Of a stretch of DNA of 64,000 nucleotides, positions 7,238 through 14,796 are shown piece after piece. A program made the position numbers and the translations under genes. Below the pieces are notes generated by a model, which did not search any database, had not been told where the DNA came from, and was given only the letters and a program-made list of their open reading frames with translations. The stretch's first letter is position 1; each line of letters starts with the position of its first letter. Source of the stretch: Mesorhizobium sp. WSM4313 (GTDB lineage Bacteria > Pseudomonadota > Alphaproteobacteria > Rhizobiales > Rhizobiaceae); NCBI RefSeq assembly GCF_002294725.1, contig NZ_NSFT01000001.1, forward strand, positions 62,001-126,000, in the 5' to 3' direction.

Positions 7238-8979
7238 CAGCAATCTCCTTTGAAGAGTTCGGCGGTGATCTGCGAAACATCACAAGGCAGACCGGCCAGG
7301 GTGCATTCCGCCTCGATCACATCCTTAAGCGCAACCTTCTGGCTCTGGGCGCGCGGCAGGAACCACATGACGGGAGCAGACGCTCCACTCGGCAGGATGA
7401 GCAGCGCCTGCCATGTCTGGTTGACGGCGTAATTGTTGAGGTCGCTGTTCAGTTTGAGCAGCCAGGTCGACGTGCCAGCATCATAGGTGTTGACTAGCGC
7501 CAGATCGGAGACCCGGAATTCCCTGATGTCGTTGCCGATGAACGATTTGATCGCGATGAGATCGGAACCCGATTTCATCCGCTTCGACAGGGTCGGCATG
7601 GCCTGATCGGCCAAGGTTCCGACACCTGTCGAGGTGTTGGACCGCAGCAGCGTCGAAAGATCGGCGGAGTAGACATAAAGGCTGCCGTTCTGGTCCAGAA
7701 CGATGACGCTGTCGCTTTCCTCATCATAAAAGCACGCCACGGCATGGCCGGAGAGCGCGCTTAACGTCACGTCGGTGTCCGACAACACACCGCTGGTGAC
7801 ATCCCATCTGATGAGGTTGACAACCTTGCTGGTGGTGGCAATTCCGCCTCTCAGCGCATAAGCGTAGTCGGGACCGACAGAGAGCGTCTGCAGATAGAAA
7901 AGCGGGTTGTGCGTGGTGGTCTCGGTCCAGACATAATTCCAGCCGGTGCCGGTATTCGACAGCAACGCGAGCTTCGATCCGACCATCCAAACCAGCATAT
8001 AGGTGACGCCACCGAAGCTGACGTCATCGATCAGCGCTTCCAAGGGACTGGCGCCGCCGAGCCCTGAGACCTCCTGCCTGAAGGCACCTGTTGCGGCATC
8101 ATAGAACCCGATGGAATCGCCGGAACCCCCGGCGACCGCGACATCGAGCCGATCGCTGATATGCACAGACCCAAGATAGGGAATGGTGGCGGTGTCGAGG
8201 GTTGCCGTGCCCGAAGGCAGACGACTGATGGTCAGGACACCGTTGTTATTCGAGGCGATATAATCGCCGTTCGTATCGATGCTCCAGACACTCGCACGAG
8301 CAGAGAAACCATCAATGCTTGCCGTGGCCAGTAACGCCCCTTGCAGGATTTCCGCCTCGATATTCGGAACCCGGATGCCGAACTCGTCAAGCGGCAGGTT
8401 CTTGATCACGACATAGACGATGCCCGGCCATGCCGGGACCATGCCAGCACCGCGATCGGCCTCGATCAAAGGATCGGGCTTCTGGGTATCGGTGCCCAGA
8501 TAGAGCGTGATCGAGGCGCCCTTGGCGACGCCGATGCCCTTGCCGCCATTCGAGATGGCGTTCTGCAGCGCTTCGAATGAAACATCGAAGATCAGCTTGT
8601 CGTCGGCCCAGATACGGGTGATCGCGGTGGCGGGACCATTCCAAGCGAAGGCGACGGCGAAGGTTGCGGTGTAGCTGTATGTCGTGACCTCCGGCCCGAG
8701 CGCCTTGCCCTGCCTTTCCGTCTTGACATGTTCGTCGACGTGATCGCCCTTGAGCCAGATCACGGCACCGGCGGTTCGGATGGCGCCATGCCAGCGCGCT
8801 AACTGCTCGCCATATTGCGATGTCTGGGCTTTGAGGCTTTCGGCGCGCGGACCCTTGATCTTCTGCGGGAAGAAATAGGCGATGGCGAGGTTGATGCCGA
8901 CGCCGACCGCAGTGGTGACGATCGAACCAAGCAGACCGCCGCCGACCGCGGCGCCAGCAAGTGGGGCTATGAAGGCCAT
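7237..8979 (-). CDS. Phage tail hub/tip protein, apparently C-terminally shortened
   Basis: A 580-residue protein that begins with a hydrophobic Gly/Ala segment (residues about 4-37, ending AIAYFFPQ) and continues with the conserved start of GTA/lambda-J-like tail proteins: QYGEQLARWHGAIRTAGAVIW, TTYSYTATFAVAF, ITRIWADDKLIFD and PAWPGIVYVVIKNLPLDEFG. The middle has repeated beta-propeller-like strands. Relatives I recall run to about 1000 residues or more, continuing after the segment seen here at VALKDVIEAECTLAGLP; this one stops about 25 residues later. Immediately followed (overlap TGATG) by the Ntn-like gene. Confidence 0.7.
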   Translation of the reverse strand: MAFIAPLAGAAVGGGLLGSIVTTAVGVGINLAIAYFFPQKIKGPRAESLKAQTSQYGEQLARWHGAIRTAGAVIWLKGDHVDEHVKTERQGKALGPEVTTYSYTATFAVAFAWNGPATAITRIWADDKLIFDVSFEALQNAISNGGKGIGVAKGASITLYLGTDTQKPDPLIEADRGAGMVPAWPGIVYVVIKNLPLDEFGIRVPNIEAEILQGALLATASIDGFSARASVWSIDTNGDYIASNNNGVLTISRLPSGTATLDTATIPYLGSVHISDRLDVAVAGGSGDSIGFYDAATGAFRQEVSGLGGASPLEALIDDVSFGGVTYMLVWMVGSKLALLSNTGTGWNYVWTETTTHNPLFYLQTLSVGPDYAYALRGGIATTSKVVNLIRWDVTSGVLSDTDVTLSALSGHAVACFYDEESDSVIVLDQNGSLYVYSADLSTLLRSNTSTGVGTLADQAMPTLSKRMKSGSDLIAIKSFIGNDIREFRVSDLALVNTYDAGTSTWLLKLNSDLNNYAVNQTWQALLILPSGASAPVMWFLPRAQSQKVALKDVIEAECTLAGLPCDVSQITAELFKGDC

Positions 8980-8980
8980 T

Positions 8981-9343
8981 TTATGCTGCCCTCCGTGCCG
9001 CCGCGCGGTTTTCTTCAGCGGTTTTCTGCTTGTGCGGAAGGCGGAGCGATTCCTCGAGACGATGCGCTTTGTCGACGGTGGCGTTGATCTGGCTGTTCAA
9101 CGAAATGACCAGGCCAACGTCCTTGGCGCGCATCGCAGAGCGCATCAGCCTTCGCATGCCCAGAATCCTGCCGCGGAGGTCGATCAGATCGCCGAACCGC
9201 TGCAATTCGACGTCGGTCAGGAAGCCTTTCCAGCCGTTTTCGAGCGCCAAAAGAGCGGAAAAATCGCGTTTCTGCGCTGCATTCATCCATCTGAGAGACG
9301 GCGAAATGCTGGTTTTCTGCGACTTTGCAGTCGTGCGAGCCAT
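8981..9343 (-). CDS. Hypothetical phage protein
   Basis: A 120-residue, Arg/Leu-rich, helical protein ending in EENRAAARRAA. Its TAA is one base from the ATG of the tail hub gene, so the two are cotranscribed. GAGGG lies upstream of the start. No recognisable domain; the length and helical character would fit a tail-assembly or regulatory protein, but this cannot be shown. Confidence 0.5.
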   Translation of the reverse strand: MARTTAKSQKTSISPSLRWMNAAQKRDFSALLALENGWKGFLTDVELQRFGDLIDLRGRILGMRRLMRSAMRAKDVGLVISLNSQINATVDKAHRLEESLRLPHKQKTAEENRAAARRAA

Positions 9344-9494
9344 CAGTCGCCCTCAAAAACAGCCAACGAATGCCGAAAAATCAAACGGCAGAAAAAAATT
9401 GCGCGCATGAGCCCGGAGCGGTTCCGCTCCCATTTTGCCGATCTCGGACGCCATGGCCCCCCGGAGGGTTGGCGACGGCCACAGGCGAGGACCA

Positions 9495-9529
9495 ATTGAT
9501 CACGCTGTTCCACGGGCATCGTGATCAAT
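9495..9529. repeat. Inverted repeat at gene end
   Basis: ATTGATCACG and CGTGATCAAT are 10-bp perfect arms around a 15-base loop. The right arm overlaps the stop codon of the 9525-9851 gene. There is no T-run on either side, so it may be an operator or mRNA 3' stabilising stem for the coupled gene chain ending here. Confidence 0.45.
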
Positions 9530-9851
9530 CCTTCACTAGGCGCAGTGCCCCACGTCGGTCGGCATGGCTGGCATTGTTGCGGCCGACTGATGCGGCGAGC
9601 AACCTGAACACCTTGGATGCGAGCTCGTCGACCTGCTGACCTTTGGCGCCGCCGATTGCCTGAAGCGACGCGGCGTAGGCGATGCCGTGAAGTCGGCTGA
9701 ATTCGTCCTCGTCCATCAGCAACGGCATGCCTTTCGACATGTCACTCTCAGCCGCATCGATGGCTTCGACCACCTTCCGGCGAAGCGAGCTTGCCGGGAC
9801 GCCTGCCTCTGCTGCGACGCGTGCGATTTCCCGTTCGGCTTCAGGCGTCAT
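9525..9851 (-). CDS. Hypothetical phage protein, end of ATGA-coupled chain
   Basis: A 108-residue helical protein with an N-terminal helix EAEREIARVAAEAGVPASSLRRKV that looks like a small helix-turn-helix or ribbon-helix segment. Its ATG overlaps the stop of the preceding gene (9848-9851). It ends in an inverted repeat. Unrecognised family. Confidence 0.5.
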   Translation of the reverse strand: MTPEAEREIARVAAEAGVPASSLRRKVVEAIDAAESDMSKGMPLLMDEDEFSRLHGIAYAASLQAIGGAKGQQVDELASKVFRLLAASVGRNNASHADRRGALRLVKD

Positions 9852-10636
9852 GTCCGGTCCCTTCCGTCTTTGCCTGCTTTGATGGCTAGCTGCCAGATGT
9901 CCGGGCTTTCGCCGGGCGTTACGCCGACATCAGCATCCTTCAGAGCAATCCAGCCGGAACCGCCATACGTGACGATAGTGCCGCGCTTGTAGCTGTTGGC
10001 GCGCTGGTGAATGCCGCCGTAGCGTATGCCCGACTTCTCAAGCTCGGCTGTCTGCTGTTCGAGTTGATCGAGGCGGGCTTCGATGGCCGCGCAGCGTTCT
10101 GAGTACCAATAGAAGTTGGCTACAACTTCGCCTTGGATGGATGCCGCGAGGTCCAGATTGACTACAGCATCGGCGGGCAAATCACCCTTGCGGAAATGAT
10201 CCGCTACAGTCGCTTCCCAAAAGAGCTTCGTTGCGAAGTAGGCTTCGGAAAAGATGCCGTTATCGGCCTGGCTGCCGCGCAAGATGCCGGGGTAAGCGGG
10301 CTTGCCAGCCTTCAGAACTTTCTCATCGATGTTCCACGGTCGATGCTGTTTTGCGGTTGGCGCGGCCTTCGGAGGTTCTACCTCGCCGAGTTCGGTCTTG
10401 AAGCGCCGCTCCCTCTGCTTGCCAAGCAATTCGTTTATGTCGCCGATCTCGCCTTTGAGGCGCTGCTGGCGGTCGACGTCCTGGTCCAGTGCGTGCTGGC
10501 GCTGGTCGGCATCGAACGTCGATTTTTTTTGGGCCACCAGCTTTTCCAGTCGTTCGATCTCGGCATCGATCTTTGCGAGATCGGCGGCACGCTGATCCGC
10601 GACGATAGCCTTGACCGGCTTGACGCCCTTGCTCAT
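9848..10636 (-). CDS. Phage protein with coiled coil and C-terminal carbohydrate-binding-like module
   Basis: A 262-residue protein; the start at 10636 is set by the ATGA overlap with the small gene upstream. Residues about 15-75 are a heptad-like coiled coil (AKIDAEIERLEKLVAQKK). The last 60 residues (GIRYGGIHQRANSYKRGTI, then GGSGWIALKDADVGVTPGE and DIWQLAIKAGKDGRD) match the Y.G.W...Y..GD.V...G..W.A.......PG....W.L..K.G..G module, related to CBM5/12 folds, that often accompanies phage structural genes and precedes collagen-like repeats. It follows the ClpP-like gene, as in several prophages. Confidence 0.6.
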   Translation of the reverse strand: MSKGVKPVKAIVADQRAADLAKIDAEIERLEKLVAQKKSTFDADQRQHALDQDVDRQQRLKGEIGDINELLGKQRERRFKTELGEVEPPKAAPTAKQHRPWNIDEKVLKAGKPAYPGILRGSQADNGIFSEAYFATKLFWEATVADHFRKGDLPADAVVNLDLAASIQGEVVANFYWYSERCAAIEARLDQLEQQTAELEKSGIRYGGIHQRANSYKRGTIVTYGGSGWIALKDADVGVTPGESPDIWQLAIKAGKDGRDRT

Positions 10637-10800
10637 CGCGCACCCTTCCAGCTTTTCCACACGGAATAGCTGTAGCGATGCTGCTCGGCTTCGCGCTTCC
10701 AGCGGGCACGACGTTCGGCTTCGGTCTCGTCAAGATTGACCTTGTGGATTTTCTTGGGCGGCAGCGAGCCTTTCAGTGCCACTTGTCGATGCTTGGTCAT
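10633..10800 (-). CDS. 55-residue basic phage protein
   Basis: A short gene with ATG overlapping the ClpP-like stop (10797-10800) and TGA overlapping the next ATG (10633-10636), so it is locked into a translationally coupled chain. The product is basic, beginning MTKHRQVALKGSLPPKK and ending SYSVWKSWKGAR, with Arg- and Trp-rich helices. Similar short proteins between head-protease and structural genes exist in phages, but I cannot name a family. Confidence 0.6.
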   Translation of the reverse strand: MTKHRQVALKGSLPPKKIHKVNLDETEAERRARWKREAEQHRYSYSVWKSWKGAR

Positions 10801-11471
10801 TTCGCCACCTCATGGATGAGACCGTGAGCCAGGCACCATTCGAGCGTTTGGCATTCGTCCTTGGCCGCCTCAATGGCCAGTTCGGCCAGATCGGCGCCGG
10901 ACCTGTCCGCGATCGTGTTCAGGTATTCGCTGTCACGCTTGCGCAGGACGCGCATTGCCTCGAGGTGACGGAGCAGCGTCCAGCGGTCTTTATTAGGGTC
11001 GGGATTGTCGGCAGTGAGGTGCATCAAATATTGGGTGTCGGCTGCGGCCACGCGATAGTCGGCGGCCATCGAGATCAACACACCAGCGCTCATGCACCGC
11101 TTGCCGAGCTTGGCGCGCCTCATGCCTGGGTGCCACCGAATGGCGCGGTAGATCCGCATGGCCGCGGCGAAGTCTCCGCCCTGTGTGTCGATCTGCACGT
11201 TGATGCATTGGCAAAGGCGTGCCGCTTCGAGCTGGTCGTGCACGCTCATGGCCATGGCGTCGTCTACTTCCCCGATAACGCGGATCTCAGCCATCTCGAT
11301 AACGGATATAGGGGCTTTGTCACGATCAATTTCGGCCTTGGCCCTGACCCTCGCCATTAGACAATCGCCCGGCTCGAACGGGTTGCTACGGCGCTCTAAC
11401 GGTGCCGGTAAGAATTCCGCGACTTGCGCCTCGAGCGTGGCCAGACGGTTGAGGAGATCGGGCTCTGTCAA
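10797..11471 (-). CDS. ClpP-like (S14) phage protease
   Basis: A 224-residue protein with the ClpP fold: strand VIGEVDDAMA, oxyanion segment IDTQGGD (98-100), nucleophile Ser128 in KRCMSAGVL, and active-site His151 in QYLMHLTAD; an acidic residue later (in DRSGADLAELA) could complete the triad. Phage members of this family cut scaffold and capsid precursors during head maturation. Here no major capsid gene follows, so its substrate is unknown. A basic, Pro-rich N-terminal stretch of 45 residues precedes the fold. Start and stop overlap neighbours by ATGA. Confidence 0.8.
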   Translation of the reverse strand: MTEPDLLNRLATLEAQVAEFLPAPLERRSNPFEPGDCLMARVRAKAEIDRDKAPISVIEMAEIRVIGEVDDAMAMSVHDQLEAARLCQCINVQIDTQGGDFAAAMRIYRAIRWHPGMRRAKLGKRCMSAGVLISMAADYRVAAADTQYLMHLTADNPDPNKDRWTLLRHLEAMRVLRKRDSEYLNTIADRSGADLAELAIEAAKDECQTLEWCLAHGLIHEVAK

Positions 11472-12013
11472 CGTCTCGCTCCGATCATTTTGCGAATGGA
11501 GTTGACGACGACGGTCTCGAACATCCGCCTGGCGATAGCGGCATCCTTGACGATGCCCGGCAGATCGACGCGCGCTTGTTGCGCTTCGGCACCGAGCGCC
11601 GCGGCAACGTCCAGCAGTTCCAGAACCTCGACGAGGTGCTTGGTGATCTTGGCGCTTAGGCTTTCGATGTCGGCGGCGAGGCTGGCGCGAACGTGCTCGC
11701 CATAGACAACCATCTGCCGCTCGAACTCGGCGCGCGCTTCGCGATCGCGAACTTCGGCTGTGCCCGTTTCCATCGCTAGATCTTTGAGCAGGGTGCGAAG
11801 CGTCTGCTCAGGAAGTTTGTCGCGGCCGGGGTTGTCGACGCCACTTTCAAGCTTCAGGGTTTCCCGACGTGTGGTAAGGCTCCGGTGTTCGGCCGCCGCG
11901 GCGCGCGCTTCCTGTTCAGCGGCGAGGTATTCGGGGGTCGGTCGCGGAAGCCTCAGCGCGGCCCTGAAGTAGGCAGCGTCGGGTTCGGCGGCAGCTTTCA
12001 GGCGGGCAAGCAT
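11468..12013 (-). CDS. Helical hypothetical phage protein
   Basis: A 181-residue, Ala/Glu/Arg-rich protein with long predicted helices (coiled coil around residues 35-60 and 85-140). It is the first gene of the ATGA-coupled chain 12013 to 9525. The composition would fit a scaffold or assembly chaperone for the ClpP-like protease next to it, but there is no family evidence. Confidence 0.5.
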   Translation of the reverse strand: MLARLKAAAEPDAAYFRAALRLPRPTPEYLAAEQEARAAAAEHRSLTTRRETLKLESGVDNPGRDKLPEQTLRTLLKDLAMETGTAEVRDREARAEFERQMVVYGEHVRASLAADIESLSAKITKHLVEVLELLDVAAALGAEAQQARVDLPGIVKDAAIARRMFETVVVNSIRKMIGARR

Positions 12014-12078
12014 CTAGCGCTCCAAGGTTGATTGCAGTGAGTCTAACCCAGAGCCGCTAGCCGTAACCGGCGATCCTG

Positions 12079-12351
12079 TTACGCATATTTGCGGGCAAGC
12101 TCCTGGCACATGCGGGCGAAGGCCTGGCGCACCAGTTGCGGGTCGTGCTCGTCTTGCATGTTCAGTTCGCCGATCTCGATGAGCGCGTCGCGCATCTGTC
12201 GATCGATGACGACCTCGGCCGAGATCGCGTCGACGCGGCCGACTTCCTGTCGATGCGAGTTCACCCTGCAGGCCGCCGAACAGAACTTCGCATCGGCCCG
12301 CTTGCCGGCCAGGCTGCCGCTGCAATGCTGGCATTGCCGAACGCTCAACAT
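12079..12351 (-). CDS. Small zinc-finger protein
   Basis: A 90-residue protein with an N-terminal zinc site: CQHCSGSLAGKRADAKFCSAACR, i.e. C-x2-C ... C-x3-C, the pattern of short treble-clef fingers widespread in actinobacterial and rhizobial phages and transcription-related proteins. The C-terminal half is acidic and helical. The start at 12351 is the ATG directly before MLSVRQCQHC; a longer frame to 12432 is less likely. It overlaps the end of a 27-residue hydrophobic frame. Confidence 0.6.
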   Translation of the reverse strand: MLSVRQCQHCSGSLAGKRADAKFCSAACRVNSHRQEVGRVDAISAEVVIDRQMRDALIEIGELNMQDEHDPQLVRQAFARMCQELARKYA

Positions 12352-12428
12352 GGCAGCATCCCAGCGACGATGGCCAGGATGGTGGCAATAGCGGCGGCAG
12401 TGAGCGCAAAGGAAGCGGCCGCGGTCAT
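12345..12428 (-). CDS. Possible 27-residue membrane peptide
   Basis: ATG at 12428 opens a frame for a 27-residue, almost wholly hydrophobic Ala/Ile/Leu peptide (MTAAASFALTAAAIATI and onward to MLPC). Its TGA overlaps the start of the zinc-finger gene, consistent with coupling. It could be a tiny membrane protein or a leader peptide; no homology can be checked by eye. Confidence 0.3.
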   Translation of the reverse strand: MTAAASFALTAAAIATILAIVAGMLPC

Positions 12429-12476
12429 GCACACCCCCAGGGCGGGGAGGTCCGCTTTTCAGCCTGCGAAAGGCCG

Positions 12477-12578
12477 CCGACCGCTGGGCAAGGTTCTTGA
12501 GCTAAACCGTAAGAAAACGGATTTTGAGCGTAACTTTTTTTATACAGATTTTGCTCAGCCGCGGTGCCCAGCGGTCGG
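12477..12578. repeat. 14-bp inverted repeat flanking an AT-rich core, next to terS
   Basis: CCGACCGCTGGGCA (12477-12490) and TGCCCAGCGGTCGG (12565-12578) are perfect inverted arms enclosing about 74 bases with an AT-rich centre (12510-12552, with runs such as ACTTTTTTTATACAG). It lies in the only noncoding gap between the small terminase gene and the zinc-finger gene. Candidate roles are promoter/operator or a packaging (pac/cos-like) site; neither is proven. Confidence 0.45.
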
Positions 12579-12618
12579 GTGCTGACAGTCGGCCGGCGAA
12601 GTCTGGTTCCCCCGCCCA

Positions 12619-12945
12619 TCACTGCCGATTCCCCATCAGTCCAAGGTCGCTGAGATAGCCGCGCATCTGGCTATGCTTTGCCGCGCCGAACTGGCGAGGC
12701 GCCATCTGGAATTCAGCCCAGAGCAGGCAGAAAGCGATCGCCGCAGCCTCCCTGAATTGATCTAGCCAGCCAGAGGGCTCGATGTACCTTTCCCAGGCGA
12801 CGGCGGCCTTGCCGCGCATCCATTTCGGCTTGGGCAGCGGTCCTTGCTCTGGCAGGTTCGCGGGAGTCGGCCCATGCCGATCGGGTCGATAGGTGCCTTC
12901 TACAAGACGCAGGCGGCCAGGAAGGGGTTTTCTTCCTCGCTTCAT
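12619..12945 (-). CDS. Phage terminase small subunit, P27 family
   Basis: A 108-residue protein. The N-terminus MKRGRKPLPGRLRLVEGTYRPDRHG followed by a PxPxxP linker (LPEQGPLPKPKWM) and KAAVAWERY is the classical start of P27-type small terminases, which recognise phage DNA and recruit the large subunit for packaging. Family members are usually about 130-160 residues, so this one is short at the C-terminus. No large subunit gene follows, which is unusual. GC and codon use match the neighbours. Confidence 0.75.
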   Translation of the reverse strand: MKRGRKPLPGRLRLVEGTYRPDRHGPTPANLPEQGPLPKPKWMRGKAAVAWERYIEPSGWLDQFREAAAIAFCLLWAEFQMAPRQFGAAKHSQMRGYLSDLGLMGNRQ

Positions 12946-13089
12946 GGAATTAGCCCTCCCGGGATTTTAATTTGCCATCGTGCGAAATTTGGAGCCGAGC
13001 GGTCGACAAGTTGATCGAGGCAACCGCGGCAGACCGGCCGACACGTCAGTGACAGCCTGTAGCTAACCGTGACGGAACCGACGCTGCCA

Positions 13090-13106
13090 GCAGATGTTTC
13101 ATCTGC
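13090..13106. promoter_or_regulatory. Operator-like palindrome before the Rmf-like gene
   Basis: GCAGATG-TTT-CATCTGC, a perfect 7-bp inverted repeat with a 3-base centre, ends 33 bases before the GTG start at 13140. The position suggests control of that plus-strand gene by a phage repressor. Confidence 0.5.
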
Positions 13107-13139
13107 CTGTGGATCAAACCAGCGTAGGGAGGCTGTCTC

Positions 13140-13376
13140 GTGATCCCGAACCCGACTGAACTGATCAATTTTGGACGATCGCTGTTCTATGGCCGGCATA
13201 ACGCAAACATCACCAAGCCGACCGTTTCGAGAGCCTTTCAAAGAGGCGTCTTCGCCGCTCGCACGGGGATGGAAAGGAACGACAACCCCTATCCCTTTGG
13301 GACGCATGCCTACCTCGATTGGATCGACGGTTATGAGACCTCGATCGACGTAGGTCAGGCGATGGATCTCGACTGA
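13140..13376 (+). CDS. Ribosome modulation factor (Rmf)-like protein
   Basis: A 78-residue protein starting at GTG with GGGAGG 8 bases upstream. The segment AFQRGVFAARTGMERNDNPYPFGTHAYLDWIDGYE matches the Rmf pattern (A..G..AA..G..R..NPY...T....W..G), here split over about residues 32-66. Rmf binds 70S ribosomes and promotes 100S hibernation dimers in gammaproteobacteria; phage- and island-borne copies in rhizobia have unknown targets. It is the only plus-strand gene between 3979 and 17161 within the element, and sits behind its own palindrome. Confidence 0.65.
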   Translation: MIPNPTELINFGRSLFYGRHNANITKPTVSRAFQRGVFAARTGMERNDNPYPFGTHAYLDWIDGYETSIDVGQAMDLD

Positions 13377-13387
13377 GCAAGCTGTCA

Positions 13388-14041
13388 TCACAAGCCTCCG
13401 AACTCGTCGTCGGCGAGTGCGCCCGTCTCCTGCAAATGTTCCTTCACCTCGGCCATGCTCATCAACATGACATTGGGCTGCTCTCTCTCGCGCGTATGCG
13501 CCAAGTTCTTTCTTTCCGGAGCAGAATCTTTAGGTTCAGGCTCCTGCTCCTGTTCCGGCTCAGGTTCCTGCTCCTGATTTGGCATACGGTTAGGCAGCAT
13601 TTGCGGTAACGGTTTGCCGAACTGTTGCACAAACGCTTCCGCAAATGATTTCGGCCGACTCAGTAGTGACTTATATGCCCTTGAAAGTGTTCTGCTTTTC
13701 AGATCGCACTCGGGCAGCATGTCGGCACAAGAGACCCATGCCTTCACGACATTCGGGTTCTCAGGAGGGTTGTATTTGAGGAAGTTGGGAAGGCAGATCA
13801 AACCCTCATCTTCATCGTACTCCGCGAGACCGTTTTCGAGCACTCCGCCCAACGCTTCGCCGAACCGTTTCGGTGACCATTTCAGCATGTGGGCGAGGCC
13901 ATTGGCATGGCTCGGGAGCGCACCCAGAGCCGTCATCCCTGGATGCGTCAGCAAGAGGAGAAAAACGAGCTTGTCGTCGTCGGCCAGAGCCCGGAACTTC
14001 GCGTCGTTCCAGACGCGCGTATCGACCTTGCGATACCTCAT
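13388..14041 (-). CDS. Phage replication initiation-type protein
   Basis: A 217-residue protein whose start at 14041 overlaps the upstream stop (ATGA). The N-terminus MRYRKVDTRVWNDAKFRAL, DDKLVFLLLLTHPGMTALGAL and LICLPNFLKYNPPENPNVVKAW is typical of the winged-helix replication proteins (DnaD/DnaT-like) of rhizobial prophages. A strongly acidic linker of alternating Gln, Glu and Pro (around residues 157-175) precedes a short C-terminal tail that may recruit the host helicase or its loader. The adjacent DUF3102-like and AlpA-like genes form the early region with the integrase. Confidence 0.7.
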   Translation of the reverse strand: MRYRKVDTRVWNDAKFRALADDDKLVFLLLLTHPGMTALGALPSHANGLAHMLKWSPKRFGEALGGVLENGLAEYDEDEGLICLPNFLKYNPPENPNVVKAWVSCADMLPECDLKSRTLSRAYKSLLSRPKSFAEAFVQQFGKPLPQMLPNRMPNQEQEPEPEQEQEPEPKDSAPERKNLAHTREREQPNVMLMSMAEVKEHLQETGALADDEFGGL

Positions 14042-14796
14042 AGCGCCACCTCGCTGAAAGTGTTCGGGGTGATGAACGGCGCGAGGACTATCGCAGGGAT
14101 CTGACGGTCGACGGAACCGAACTGCCAATCTGCGATCGGGAGAGTAAAGCGGCGGGTCAGAAAATAGACGAGTATGTTGATAGGCCGGCCGCCGGTGTCG
14201 TCCGTGAAAGGCAGCATCGGCCGCCTCGATGCTATGCACTCTTCCTCACCGTCATTGCCGGTGATGATCATGCCGGCGTGGTAGTAGCCGCGGTGCTGGT
14301 GGTCTTCCCAGACGTAGGCCACGCCGCGACCGACTGGCGTCTCGCCGTCTTCGGGGTCATAGATGAACAGCGCCTTGTTGAAGCTCGGCAACTGCCATTT
14401 TGACGTGAAGGCCAGGGCGGCGCCGAAGCCTCCCAAATCGGACACGGTGTCCGATTCGAGCCCGGACCGGGCAAGCTGTATCAGTCGGCGCGCGCGCCGC
14501 TCATTGATGCCGGCGCGGTCGAGAAATGGCAACCAGTCGCCATGCTGGCAGGCCGCCTTTGCGTTGACGAGCATTTGGCCCGCGTCCATCGCCTTGATGA
14601 TACTCGAGCGCTCGGCCATGTCCGCCGCGGCGGACAATTCGCGGACGCGCTCGGCGAGGTCGGCCAAACTGTTCGAGAGTTGCGGCAAGCGCACGCCTGC
14701 GGTATTTTGATACCCGTCTAGGTTCGCCCCTGTGACAACTCCTGATGAGCCCGTGCCGCTTGCCCTGGCGGCCGGGCTTTTCGCTTCATCGGACAT
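14038..14796 (-). CDS. DUF3102-like phage protein
   Basis: A 252-residue protein. Residues about 45-115 form helices with LVNAKAACQHGDWLPFLDRAG followed by NERRARRLIQLA, the pattern of DUF3102-type proteins, in which a helix-turn-helix follows an A-K...H-G-x-W/F motif. The C-terminal half (from about 130) is a different, beta-rich domain with YVWEDHQHRGYYHAGM. The start at 14796 overlaps the previous gene by 11 bases. Probably a DNA-binding early protein; function unproven. Confidence 0.55.
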   Translation of the reverse strand: MSDEAKSPAARASGTGSSGVVTGANLDGYQNTAGVRLPQLSNSLADLAERVRELSAAADMAERSSIIKAMDAGQMLVNAKAACQHGDWLPFLDRAGINERRARRLIQLARSGLESDTVSDLGGFGAALAFTSKWQLPSFNKALFIYDPEDGETPVGRGVAYVWEDHQHRGYYHAGMIITGNDGEEECIASRRPMLPFTDDTGGRPINILVYFLTRRFTLPIADWQFGSVDRQIPAIVLAPFITPNTFSEVAL

